From UBA4416 sp044353195 (GTDB taxonomy: Bacteria; Bacteroidota; Bacteroidia; B-17B0; Aurantibacillaceae): a stretch of 5,556 nucleotides of DNA. The translations under genes were made by a program, and so were the position numbers. Shown here one piece after another: positions 1 through 5,556 of the stretch. The notes beneath the pieces are model-generated. The model saw only the letters and a list, made by a program, of their open reading frames with translations. It had not been told where the DNA came from and made no database searches. Each line of letters begins with the position of its first letter. The first letter of the stretch is position 1. The DNA lies in NCBI GenBank assembly GCA_044353195.1, contig JBILCJ010000159.1:1-5556 (forward strand). The letters are read 5' to 3'.

Positions 1-490
1 AAGTTGTAGTAATAGTTGGTGTTGCCAGTGGATTGTTTATCGTCGTATTATTTAAGCCAGAGGCAGGCGACCAATTAAAGGAATGCCATGCGCTATTGTT
101 ACTGGATGCTCCTATGATTACGCCACTCGATTGTTCAACACAATAACCAGTATCGATGCCCGCGTTGAAAGTATAGATTTTATTGATGTTTATACTGGTA
201 TAGCTCAAAACCGTATCTCCTGCCGCATCAATAACCCTTAAGGTGTATACAATATCGGAATTACAACCACTCGCTGTAGGATTAGCAAGTGTATTATTAT
301 TGAGAAAAGTAGTTGGTTGCCAATTATATGAATAAGGTGGTGTACCTCCTGAAGCTGTTGGCGAACCGCCTAATACAGTGGATGTGCCAACGCATAAAAA
401 ATTAGCTGGACCAGCATAAGCTAATAATTGACTATAAGTAATTTGCGTTAAAAAACTTAAAAATAGTAATATGGAATGTTTCGTTTTCAA
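1..490 (-). CDS. Secreted PKD-like repeat surface protein, N-terminal part (runs off left edge)
   Basis: About 163 codons are open with no stop, and the rest lies beyond position 1. Translation from TTG at 490-488 gives a clear signal peptide (MKTKHSILLFLSFLTQITYS, probable cleavage before Gln21). Two related extracellular repeat units follow. Unit 1 (about residues 25-107) contains GGSPTASGGTPPYSYNWQP and NNNTLANPTAS, then a YTLRVID strand. Unit 2 (about 109-163) contains FNWSPASGLNNTTINNPLA and ends in TPTITTT. The pattern W-x-P-x-x-x-L-N-N-x-x-x-x-N-P is typical of PKD-like/SprB-type repeats in large Bacteroidota surface proteins, many of which end in a gliding-motility or T9SS sorting domain; that end is not visible here. 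No ATG occurs in frame, so TTG is the only plausible start; an in-frame TAA, the stop of the ATPase gene, lies 18 nt upstream. It is probably cotranscribed with that gene. The specific role is unknown. Confidence 0.8.
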   Translation of the reverse strand, partial: MKTKHSILLFLSFLTQITYSQLLAYAGPANFLCVGTSTVLGGSPTASGGTPPYSYNWQPTTFLNNNTLANPTASGCNSDIVYTLRVIDAAGDTVLSYTSININKIYTFNAGIDTGYCVEQSSGVIIGASSNNSAWHSFNWSPASGLNNTTINNPLATPTITTT

Positions 491-508
491 TAGGGTAAAT
501 TTAATATT

Positions 509-1681
509 TTATATATCTCTATGAAATAATTTTCTAGTGGAATGACTAATATCTCTGAAATAGCTCAACGAAATTTTATGATTTACTAAGATAGATAAAA
601 ATTCTTCGCTCGATATTTTATTTGGTAATGTAATCAATACAGTGGTACCAGCATTTTCAATTTTTATATCATAGTCTCTAAAAAGTTCTTTCAGTTGCAT
701 TTGAGTAGCCGTTGAAATTAATTCAAATGTATTTAAATCACTTTCTGTTCCAAATAATTTCTGGTTGCCATTATAAACAGTTTTACCTTGTTTAATGAAA
801 ATAATGTTATCCGAAATGCTTTCTACCTCATGTAATTGTTGTGAACTCAATATAATACTCAATGGAAATTTAGTTGACTTCACAAAGAATTTTAAATCTT
901 GTAAAAATAATTGTTGTGCATTAATATCTAAATTGGCTAAAGGCTCATCGAGTAATATTAATTTTGGGCGCCACATAATGGCTTTGGCTAATTCAAAACG
1001 CAAACGGTAACCACTTGATAATTCAGACCATGTCAAGTGTTTAAATTTTTCTAATCCTAAACGAAATAAAATGTAGGAAATTTGTTTATTATTTTCTTCA
1101 CTGGTAAAACCATGTATGCTTGCAAAAAAACGAAGGTTGTCAACTAAACTTCCGTGCCAACTTGGAATGCGCTGTGGTATAAATACAAATTGATTTTTAA
1201 CCTTATACCAATTTGTATCATCAGCCTCTAATGCAGGATAGGTAATGTTTCCAGTATCACTCGATAATTCTCCAGCAAGGATTCTAAGTAAGGTTGTTTT
1301 TCCATTTCCGTTTTCACCAACAATTCCAGTTATTTCTCCATATTTCAACTCTACATCTAATGGTTGTAAATGAAATGGATTTCCGCCATTAACATAGTGT
1401 TTGCTAATGTGTTTGGCATCACACACTAAATGTGTAGAGTTGTCTTGTTTTTGTTCTTCAAACCAGATAGTGGTAATAGCATTTAAAATAATAACTGCAT
1501 CATCTTTTAAAACTTCTTTTGAAATCTCATTTAAATAGTTTTTTCGAAAATCGTAAATCAACTGTTCTAAAGAAGCGTCCAAACTAAACTCCATACTTAA
1601 ATCTAATAGTTTCCTAGATAGTTGACTATAATCTTCTTGGTGAAGTAAAGATTTAAATTCTTCGATTGGTTGGTGTGGCAT
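509..1681 (-). CDS. ABC-type ATPase subunit with extra N- and C-terminal regions
   Basis: The 390-residue protein is cytoplasmic, with no signal peptide or membrane segment. Residues 1-85 are a predominantly helical, unassigned region. The nucleotide-binding domain spans about 86-310. Its Walker A is GENGNGKT (122-129), the Q-loop Gln is at 170 (FIPQ), the signature is degenerate LSSGY (221-225), Walker B is LILLDEP (241-247, catalytic Glu246) and the D-loop is ANLD (249-252). At the H-loop, the usual Ser-Ser-His reads Ser-Ser-Gln (Gln281, followed by QLHEVE). Residues about 311-390 form a further unassigned C-terminal region. The layout after Walker B resembles export-type ATPases such as the CcmA group, so coupling to a membrane permease is the family expectation. 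However, no permease gene adjoins it: downstream is a secreted repeat protein and upstream is a divergent gene. The ATG at 1681 was chosen as the first start after the divergent spacer. The substrate is unknown, and a regulatory rather than transport role is possible. Confidence 0.88.
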   Translation of the reverse strand: MPHQPIEEFKSLLHQEDYSQLSRKLLDLSMEFSLDASLEQLIYDFRKNYLNEISKEVLKDDAVIILNAITTIWFEEQKQDNSTHLVCDAKHISKHYVNGGNPFHLQPLDVELKYGEITGIVGENGNGKTTLLRILAGELSSDTGNITYPALEADDTNWYKVKNQFVFIPQRIPSWHGSLVDNLRFFASIHGFTSEENNKQISYILFRLGLEKFKHLTWSELSSGYRLRFELAKAIMWRPKLILLDEPLANLDINAQQLFLQDLKFFVKSTKFPLSIILSSQQLHEVESISDNIIFIKQGKTVYNGNQKLFGTESDLNTFELISTATQMQLKELFRDYDIKIENAGTTVLITLPNKISSEEFLSILVNHKISLSYFRDISHSTRKLFHRDI

Positions 1682-1733
1682 TATTTATTAATTTTAAACA
1701 ATATAAATTTAACCAATCTCATTTAATATAAAA
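1682..1733. promoter_or_regulatory. Divergent intergenic region, presumed promoters for both sides
   Basis: This 52-nt, strongly AT-rich spacer separates the start codons of the minus-strand ATPase gene and the plus-strand propeller gene. Transcription of both groups most simply starts here or just inside the opposing genes. I looked for the Bacteroidota pattern (TTG near -33, TAnnTTTG near -7) on both strands and found no good match, so no promoter is placed exactly. Both start codons are preceded by A-rich sequence without a Shine-Dalgarno element, which is usual in this phylum. Confidence 0.4.
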
Positions 1734-3311
1734 ATGAAAATTTTTAATTTATCTTTTATTTTATTTTGCCTTTCTTTTTTAACAGCAAAGGCTCAATATC
1801 CAACTATATTGATTAGTTCTAGCAATGATCCTGAAGAAGTTTCTATTGCCATTAATCCAAAAAACACCAATCAAATTATTGCTGGCGCAAATTTAAATAA
1901 CCGTTATAAAAGCAATGACGGCGGTTTAACATGGCAAGCAGGTATTTTAACGTGCAATGCTTACAGTGTTTATGGCGATCCTGTGGTGTTTTGGGACACA
2001 TTGGGTTCTGCCTATTTTATGCACCTTTCAAATCCAAATCCAAGCATCACGCCCGGTGGAACATGGGTTGATAGAATCGTAATTCAGAAATCGACAGATG
2101 CAGGAGCTACTTATCCTATTTGTAAAGCAACAGGAAAAAGCGGAACGAAAGTTCAAGATAAACCTTGGCATGTAGTGAGTCCATTTGACAATTCCATTCA
2201 TATTACTTGGACACAGTTTGATGCGTATGAAAGTTCAGCATCAGCCGATAGTTCACATATCATGTATTCACATTCTTTAGATGGTGGTTTAACTTGGAGT
2301 GCACCATTGCGTATCAATCATCAAGGTGGAAATTGCATGGATAATGATACAACGGTAGAAGGTGCTGTTCCTGCTATTGGACCAAGTGGTGAAGTGTATG
2401 TGGTGTGGGCAAGTTTGCAAGGATTACGATTTCAAAAATCAGTTGATAACGGATTAACGTGGATGCCTTCCGAAAAATTAATTGGAACCATAAATGGTGG
2501 ATGGGTTTATGATGTTGGTGGTTTAATGCGTTGCAACGGTTTGCCATTTACACAATGTGATTTGAGTCAAGGTCCAAACAGAGGAACTATTTATGTGAAT
2601 TACAGTGATCAAACCAACGGCATAAATGATGTGGATGTGTATGTGATTAAATCAACAGATGGAGGAACAACGTGGAGCAGTCCAATACGTGTTAATAATG
2701 ATGTACCAGGAAAAAATCAATTCATGAGTAGTATGACGGTTGATCAAGCAACTGGCTATGTGTATGTTATTTTTTATGATCGTAGAAATTACACTGGTTC
2801 TAATTTAACCGATGTGTATGTGGCTATTTCTAAAGATGGTGGAAATACATTTTCAAATCATAAAATAAACCAAACATCTTTTAACCCAACGAGCACGGTG
2901 TTTTTTGGCGATTACATTGGTATTTCGGCACACAATAATAAAGTTAGACCCATTTGGATGCAATTAAATGGCGGTGCTTTGTCTGTGTTTACTGCTAATT
3001 TAGATGCCTTAACATTAACGGGCATTCCAGAAAATGAAAAGTCTGTTATTTCAATTATTACGCCACAGCCCAATCCATTTTCGAGCCAAACCAAAATTGT
3101 GTTTAACCTAACTAAAAAACAAAAAGTGACTGCACAGTTAGTAGACGCTTCAGGTAAAATTATTAAAGAGTTTGTTACCGATAAACTATTCTCGAAAGGA
3201 AAACATGATATGGTTATTGATAAAAATGAAAATAATTTAACGAAAGGCTTGTATTATTTGGTATTATATGGCGAAGCAAAAAGTGAATTTGTGAAATTAA
3301 TTGTTGAATAA
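1734..3311 (+). CDS. Secreted six-Asp-box (BNR/sialidase-like) beta-propeller protein with T9SS sorting domain
   Basis: The 525-residue protein starts with a signal peptide (MKIFNLSFILFCLSFLTAKA, cleavage before Gln21). Six Asp-box motifs (S-x-D-x-G-x-T-W/F/Y) follow at residues 60, 120, 181, 236, 307 and 366: SNDGGLTW, STDAGATY, SLDGGLTW, SVDNGLTW, STDGGTTW and SKDGGNTF. Their 55-71 residue spacing fits a six-bladed sialidase-fold propeller. Other conserved-looking segments are GDPVVFWD (81-88), VYVIFYDRR (343-351) and FGDYIGISAHNNKVRPIWMQ (391-410). Residues about 437-525 form a beta-rich C-terminal domain with PQPNPF (444-449), a short VDASGKII segment and a GLYYLVL strand near the end. 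This is the pattern of T9SS type A sorting domains, so secretion or surface attachment is expected. No FRIP-type arginine motif of true sialidases is seen, so enzymatic sialidase activity should not be assumed. It is the first gene of a tightly spaced four-gene run. Confidence 0.9.
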   Translation: MKIFNLSFILFCLSFLTAKAQYPTILISSSNDPEEVSIAINPKNTNQIIAGANLNNRYKSNDGGLTWQAGILTCNAYSVYGDPVVFWDTLGSAYFMHLSNPNPSITPGGTWVDRIVIQKSTDAGATYPICKATGKSGTKVQDKPWHVVSPFDNSIHITWTQFDAYESSASADSSHIMYSHSLDGGLTWSAPLRINHQGGNCMDNDTTVEGAVPAIGPSGEVYVVWASLQGLRFQKSVDNGLTWMPSEKLIGTINGGWVYDVGGLMRCNGLPFTQCDLSQGPNRGTIYVNYSDQTNGINDVDVYVIKSTDGGTTWSSPIRVNNDVPGKNQFMSSMTVDQATGYVYVIFYDRRNYTGSNLTDVYVAISKDGGNTFSNHKINQTSFNPTSTVFFGDYIGISAHNNKVRPIWMQLNGGALSVFTANLDALTLTGIPENEKSVISIITPQPNPFSSQTKIVFNLTKKQKVTAQLVDASGKIIKEFVTDKLFSKGKHDMVIDKNENNLTKGLYYLVLYGEAKSEFVKLIVE

Positions 3312-3315
3312 TAGA

Positions 3316-3831
3316 ATGAAGATGCTAAAACTTTCAATTGTAAGTATCCTATTTTTAAAGTTGATGGTGAATTGTAAACCGCATTATCGGTTGCCACATC
3401 ATGACATACATAAAAATAATGATGCTTCGGTTATTACACAAGCACATTGGTTGTTAGGGACTTGGAAGTCTAAAGCAACAGATGGTGATTTAACTGAAAT
3501 ATGGAAGCAAAAGAATGATTCAGTTTATATAGGAAATAGCTATGTGATTGTTAAAACGGACACGGTGTTTTATGAGTCCATTTGTTTGGAGAAAAAAAAT
3601 ACAACGTGGAATTATACTGTGGCTGTTAAAAATCAAAATAACGAACAGCCTGTTTCTTTTGAAATGATTCGCTTGACGCCCACTCAATTAGTGTTTGCAA
3701 ATCCAAGGCATGATTTTCCTTCTACCATATCTTATAAGCAAATAACACAAGATTCCATGGTGGCCGAAATATCTGGCAAGATAAAAGGAAAAGAACAGTC
3801 ACAACAATTTTACATGAAACGATACAACTAA
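3316..3831 (+). CDS. Exported DUF6265-like small protein, possible lipoprotein
   Basis: Translation from ATG at 3316 gives 171 residues and begins 4 nt after the preceding stop. An in-frame TTG at 3301 would overlap the preceding gene and only add MLNNR, so it is less likely. Residues 1-20 form a short export signal ending in LMVNC. Cys20 could be lipidated, but Asn at -1 and Lys15 inside the hydrophobic stretch are atypical of a lipobox. The mature part contains HWLLGTWKS (44-52), TEIW (60-63), a central set of beta strands and the motif NPRHDFP (129-135) followed by ISYKQI. The LxGxW...E.W...F.NP.HDFP pattern is that of the DUF6265 family, small and probably lipocalin-like beta-barrel proteins of unknown function. 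It lies 13 nt before murQ, so cotranscription is likely. No substrate or partner can be inferred. Confidence 0.82.
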   Translation: MKMLKLSIVSILFLKLMVNCKPHYRLPHHDIHKNNDASVITQAHWLLGTWKSKATDGDLTEIWKQKNDSVYIGNSYVIVKTDTVFYESICLEKKNTTWNYTVAVKNQNNEQPVSFEMIRLTPTQLVFANPRHDFPSTISYKQITQDSMVAEISGKIKGKEQSQQFYMKRYN

Positions 3832-3844
3832 TTTTTTTACTACT

Positions 3845-4666
3845 ATGATGATACACAGAACAACAGAATCTGATTCTAACTATAATAATCTCGAACACAT
3901 GAGTATTCAAGATCTTTTACAAAACATTAATGCAGAAGATCATACGGTGCCAACAGCCGTGAATAAAGCCATTCCTCAAATAGAAAAATTAGTAGAACGC
4001 ATCGTTGAAAACATGCAAAAAGGTGGTCGCTTATTTTATTTAGGAGCTGGCACAAGTGGCCGATTAGGCATTGTGGATGCAAGCGAATGCCCGCCAACAT
4101 ACGGCATAGAGCAGGGGATTGTGGTTGGCTTAATTGCAGGAGGCGATACAGCCATTAGACAAGCGGTAGAATTTGCCGAAGATGATGTGAACCAAGGGTG
4201 GGAAGATTTGCAAGCATATCAGATTACAACAAATGATGTGGTAATTGGTATTGCGGCATCTGGCACAACGCCTTATGTGATTGGTGCCTTGGAAACTTGT
4301 AATAAACAAGGTATTTCAACAGGTTGTATTGTGTGCAACACAGGTTCAATGGTTGCCGAAGTGTCTCAATTTCCAGTTGAAGTAGTGGTAGGCCCCGAAT
4401 TTGTAACAGGTTCCACACGTATGAAATCTGGAACGGCTCAAAAGCTTGTATTGAATATGATTTCCACCTCCGTGATGATTAAATTGGGAAGGGTGAAAGG
4501 AAATAAAATGGTTGACATGGCATTGAGTAATAATAAATTAGTAGATAGAGGCACGCGCATGGTAATGAAAAATACAGCGTTAGAAGATTACGAAAAAGCG
4601 AAGGCTTTATTATTAGAACACGGAAGTGTGCGTAAAGCAACGGATTATTATTTGAATACTAAATAA
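3845..4666 (+). CDS. murQ: N-acetylmuramic acid 6-phosphate etherase
   Basis: MurQ cleaves the lactyl ether of MurNAc-6-phosphate, giving GlcNAc-6-phosphate and D-lactate, in cytoplasmic recycling of cell-wall amino sugars. The 273-residue sequence is near the length usual for Bacteroidota members and has no signal peptide. Recognisable parts are the N-terminal TTESDSNYNNLEHMS (6-20) and NINAEDHTVPTAV (27-39), and then the SIS sugar-phosphate domain with GAGTSGRLGIVDASECPP (67-84). Glu81 matches the catalytic Glu83 of the E. coli enzyme. AEDD (111-114) carries Glu112, matching its second key Glu114. GIAASGTTPYV (135-145) and the near-invariant TGSTRMKSGTAQKLVLNM (188-205) follow. The ATG at 3848 is an equally possible start. 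The gene is intact and sits 13 nt after the DUF6265-like gene and 9 nt before the repeat-protein gene. No MurNAc kinase, anhydro-MurNAc kinase or sugar permease gene is present in the window. Confidence 0.97.
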   Translation: MMIHRTTESDSNYNNLEHMSIQDLLQNINAEDHTVPTAVNKAIPQIEKLVERIVENMQKGGRLFYLGAGTSGRLGIVDASECPPTYGIEQGIVVGLIAGGDTAIRQAVEFAEDDVNQGWEDLQAYQITTNDVVIGIAASGTTPYVIGALETCNKQGISTGCIVCNTGSMVAEVSQFPVEVVVGPEFVTGSTRMKSGTAQKLVLNMISTSVMIKLGRVKGNKMVDMALSNNKLVDRGTRMVMKNTALEDYEKAKALLLEHGSVRKATDYYLNTK

Positions 4667-4675
4667 AACATCGTC

Positions 4676-5071
4676 ATGAAATTAACCAACATCATCTTTA
4701 CATCCATTTTATGTATTTGTATAAACGGTTTGTCGGCCCAAGATTTAAGAAAAAATGGTTCTATATATGGTAAAATCGAATCGAATGGAGATGTGCGCAT
4801 CCATGGAAGTATCAAAGGAAAATTTGAATTGAATGGCGATATCCGTGTGAATGGAAGCATTAAAGGGAAAATAGAATCAAATGGTACGATTCGTAAAAAT
4901 GGTTCCATTGTTGGTAAAGTAGAGGCGAATGGAGATGTGCGTTTAAACGGAAGTATAATTGGTAAAATTGAAAGCAACGGTAACATCATAAAACAAGGGA
5001 GTATCATTGGTTCAGCAAAAGGCGTTGATACTTACCAAGCTGCCATCATGTACTTTTTTGATTTTTTTTAG
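4676..5071 (+). CDS. Exported 16-residue-repeat protein resembling the '5-fold beta-flower' family
   Basis: The 131-residue protein has a signal peptide (MKLTNIIFTSILCICINGLSA, cleavage before Gln22). Five full repeats of 16 residues cover residues 26-105, with a partial sixth after that. The consensus is (K/V/L)-N-G-S-I-x-G-K-I-E-S-N-G-D-V-R. Each repeat divides into two similar 8-residue halves (x-N-G-S-I and S-N-G-D-V), which predicts a regular beta structure of short strands joined by Asn-Gly turns. The C-terminus reads IIGSAKGVDTYQAAIMYFFDFF broken by no stop before TAG at 5069. A repeat array followed by a GxAKGV...AA..FFF tail resembles small secreted Bacteroidota proteins named 5-fold beta-flower proteins; this match is from memory of the family pattern. 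A bactofilin-like or left-handed beta-helix fold is the alternative. It is the last gene of the run, 9 nt after murQ. Function is unknown. Confidence 0.8.
   Translation: MKLTNIIFTSILCICINGLSAQDLRKNGSIYGKIESNGDVRIHGSIKGKFELNGDIRVNGSIKGKIESNGTIRKNGSIVGKVEANGDVRLNGSIIGKIESNGNIIKQGSIIGSAKGVDTYQAAIMYFFDFF
4751..4990 (+). repeat. Five tandem 48-nt coding repeats (16 residues each)
   Basis: The units start at 4751, 4799, 4847, 4895 and 4943, and a degenerate sixth begins at 4991. They encode KNGSIYGKIESNGDVR and four variants. The copies differ at many synonymous positions (for example AATGGTTCT, AATGGAAGC and AACGGAAGT for Asn-Gly-Ser). The protein pattern is therefore kept while the DNA has diverged, which argues against a very recent expansion. 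This is an internal protein repeat, not a CRISPR or satellite array. Confidence 0.92.
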
Positions 5072-5072
5072 T

Positions 5073-5103
5073 AAACAATTTAATTGAGATAATTAACTTG
5101 TTT
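5073..5103 (+). terminator. Probable intrinsic terminator of the four-gene run
   Basis: Two nt after the last stop, AAACAA-T-TTAATT (5073-5085) pairs with AATTAA-C-TTGTTT (5091-5103) around the loop GAGAT. This gives 12 A-T/G-C pairs with a single T/C mismatch. The right arm and the next base end in TTGTTTT, a short T-rich stretch. The stem is almost all A-T, so it is weak by E. coli standards but well placed for an AT-rich genome. The arms would also form a hairpin on the minus strand, so it could act for both converging genes. Confidence 0.5.
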
Positions 5104-5139
5104 TGTCATAACATAATTCTTTAAATGAAACAATTAAGT

Positions 5140-5163
5140 ATAGTATCATTTGATAGTATCAAA
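5140..5163. repeat. Direct repeat ATAGTATCA x2 overlapping a 15-nt palindrome, near the end of the acetyltransferase gene
   Basis: ATAGTATCA occurs exactly at 5140-5148 and 5153-5161. The second copy lies inside TTTGATA-G-TATCAAA (5149-5163), a perfect inverted repeat. It lies 4 nt beyond the stop codon of the minus-strand acetyltransferase gene. As RNA it could form a 6-bp stem with a 3-nt loop, but no T-tract follows on either strand, so a terminator role is weak. Chance in AT-rich sequence is possible. Confidence 0.35.
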
Positions 5164-5167
5164 ATAA

Positions 5168-5556
5168 TTATCCTTTAATGACTCTTTCCTTAATTTTTAC
5201 GGCAGGATTTCCTTGGTAAATTCCCCAAGGCTCTAAATTGCTTGTTGCAACGCTATTAACCGTTAGTACAGAATGGCTTCCAATACTTACACCTGGGCAA
5301 ACAATTGATTTCGCACCAATCCAAACACCTTCCTCAAGTGTGATGTCTTTAACGATTAAGTCAAAGCTTGTTTTCGAATAATCATGATTACCGCACAACA
5401 ACATGGCGCCTTGAGAAACACAACAATTATTTTTAATGGTAACTCTTGATAAATTATCAATCCACACTTGTTCGCCAATCCACACATGGTTTCCAATGGT
5501 TAAATGCCAAGGATATTTAATTGTAACATTTGGTTTAATGGTCACTGATGTTCCAA
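5168..5556 (-). CDS. WcaF-like hexapeptide-repeat acetyltransferase, C-terminal part (start beyond right edge)
   Basis: The reading frame stays open to the window edge (…Gly-Thr-Ser before the GTG at 5545), so that GTG is an internal valine and not the start. About 129 residues are visible of a family usually near 180. Numbering from Val at 5545, the left-handed beta-helix coils carry the hexapeptide pattern: IGNHVWIGEQVWIDN (17-31), VTIKNNCCVSQGAMLLCGNHDY (35-56, broken by the coil turn) and GVWIGAKSIVCPGVSIGSHSVL (73-94). His54 in GNHDY is the expected catalytic base. The end, LEPWGIYQGNPAVKIKER, matches the WcaF/NodL-like O-acetyltransferases that move acetyl from acetyl-CoA to a sugar during exopolysaccharide or O-antigen synthesis. 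The acceptor cannot be told from sequence, and neighbouring polysaccharide genes would lie outside the window. It is transcribed towards the murQ run. Confidence 0.9.
   Translation of the reverse strand, partial: GTSVTIKPNVTIKYPWHLTIGNHVWIGEQVWIDNLSRVTIKNNCCVSQGAMLLCGNHDYSKTSFDLIVKDITLEEGVWIGAKSIVCPGVSIGSHSVLTVNSVATSNLEPWGIYQGNPAVKIKERVIKG

Noticed and set aside
795..1010. A 71-codon plus-strand frame inside the ATPase gene
   Set aside because: It lies opposite the Walker B and signature coding region of a clear ABC ATPase and has no recognisable domain of its own.
1682..1733. An exact promoter call in the divergent spacer
   Set aside because: No TAnnTTTG element with a correctly spaced TTG was found on either strand, so only a general regulatory region is reported.
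3301..3315. TTG at 3301 as start of the DUF6265-like gene
   Set aside because: It would overlap the end of the propeller gene and place MLNNR before a signal peptide that begins naturally at the ATG at 3316.
4751..4990. The 48-nt tandem repeats as a CRISPR or satellite array
   Set aside because: There are no spacers, the unit is an exact multiple of three inside a reading frame, and the variation between copies is largely synonymous.
4648..5007. A 119-codon minus-strand reading frame with Pro/Phe-rich repeats, opposite the repeat gene
   Set aside because: Its repeats are the reverse complement of the 48-nt coding repeats. The plus-strand frame has a signal peptide, a regular repeat pattern and operon spacing, so the minus frame is a by-product.
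5543..5545. GTG at 5545 as start of the acetyltransferase
   Set aside because: The frame remains open to the window edge and the protein would lack the N-terminal third usual for WcaF-like enzymes, so the gene is cut by the window.

Overview
The window looks like chromosomal DNA from a low-GC member of the Bacteroidota. Several features agree on this. Secreted proteins have signal peptides ending in Ser/Ala-Gln. One protein has a C-terminal domain of the type IX secretion (T9SS) kind. There are PKD-like surface repeats of the gliding-motility type, a DUF6265-like protein and a '5-fold beta-flower'-like repeat protein. Start codons follow A-rich stretches rather than Shine-Dalgarno sequences. 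Family or genus cannot be fixed from this sequence.

Layout: positions 1-1681 are on the minus strand. They hold an ABC-type ATPase (509-1681) followed, 18 nt downstream, by the start of a secreted PKD-like repeat protein that runs off the left edge (1-490). A 52-nt AT-rich divergent spacer (1682-1733) separates these from a plus-strand run of four closely spaced genes. They are a six-Asp-box beta-propeller protein with a T9SS sorting domain (1734-3311), a small exported DUF6265-like protein (3316-3831), the MurNAc-6-phosphate etherase MurQ (3845-4666) and an exported protein built of 16-residue repeats (4676-5071). Gaps are 4, 13 and 9 nt, so a single transcript is likely. A 13-position imperfect hairpin directly after the last stop is the probable terminator. 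A minus-strand WcaF-like hexapeptide acetyltransferase (5168-5556) converges on it and is cut by the right edge.

Functionally, MurQ is the only enzyme with a secure reaction, in cytoplasmic peptidoglycan recycling. Most of its neighbours are predicted to be exported, so the cluster is biased towards the cell envelope, but no shared pathway is demonstrated. The ABC ATPase has no permease gene beside it, has extra N- and C-terminal regions, and has Gln where the H-loop His is expected. I found no convincing new multi-gene system. The best leads are this atypical ATPase with its secreted partner, and the repeat protein at the end of the murQ run. There are no RNA genes, CRISPR arrays, insertion sequences or attachment sites that I can support, and no gene-free stretch over 100 bases.
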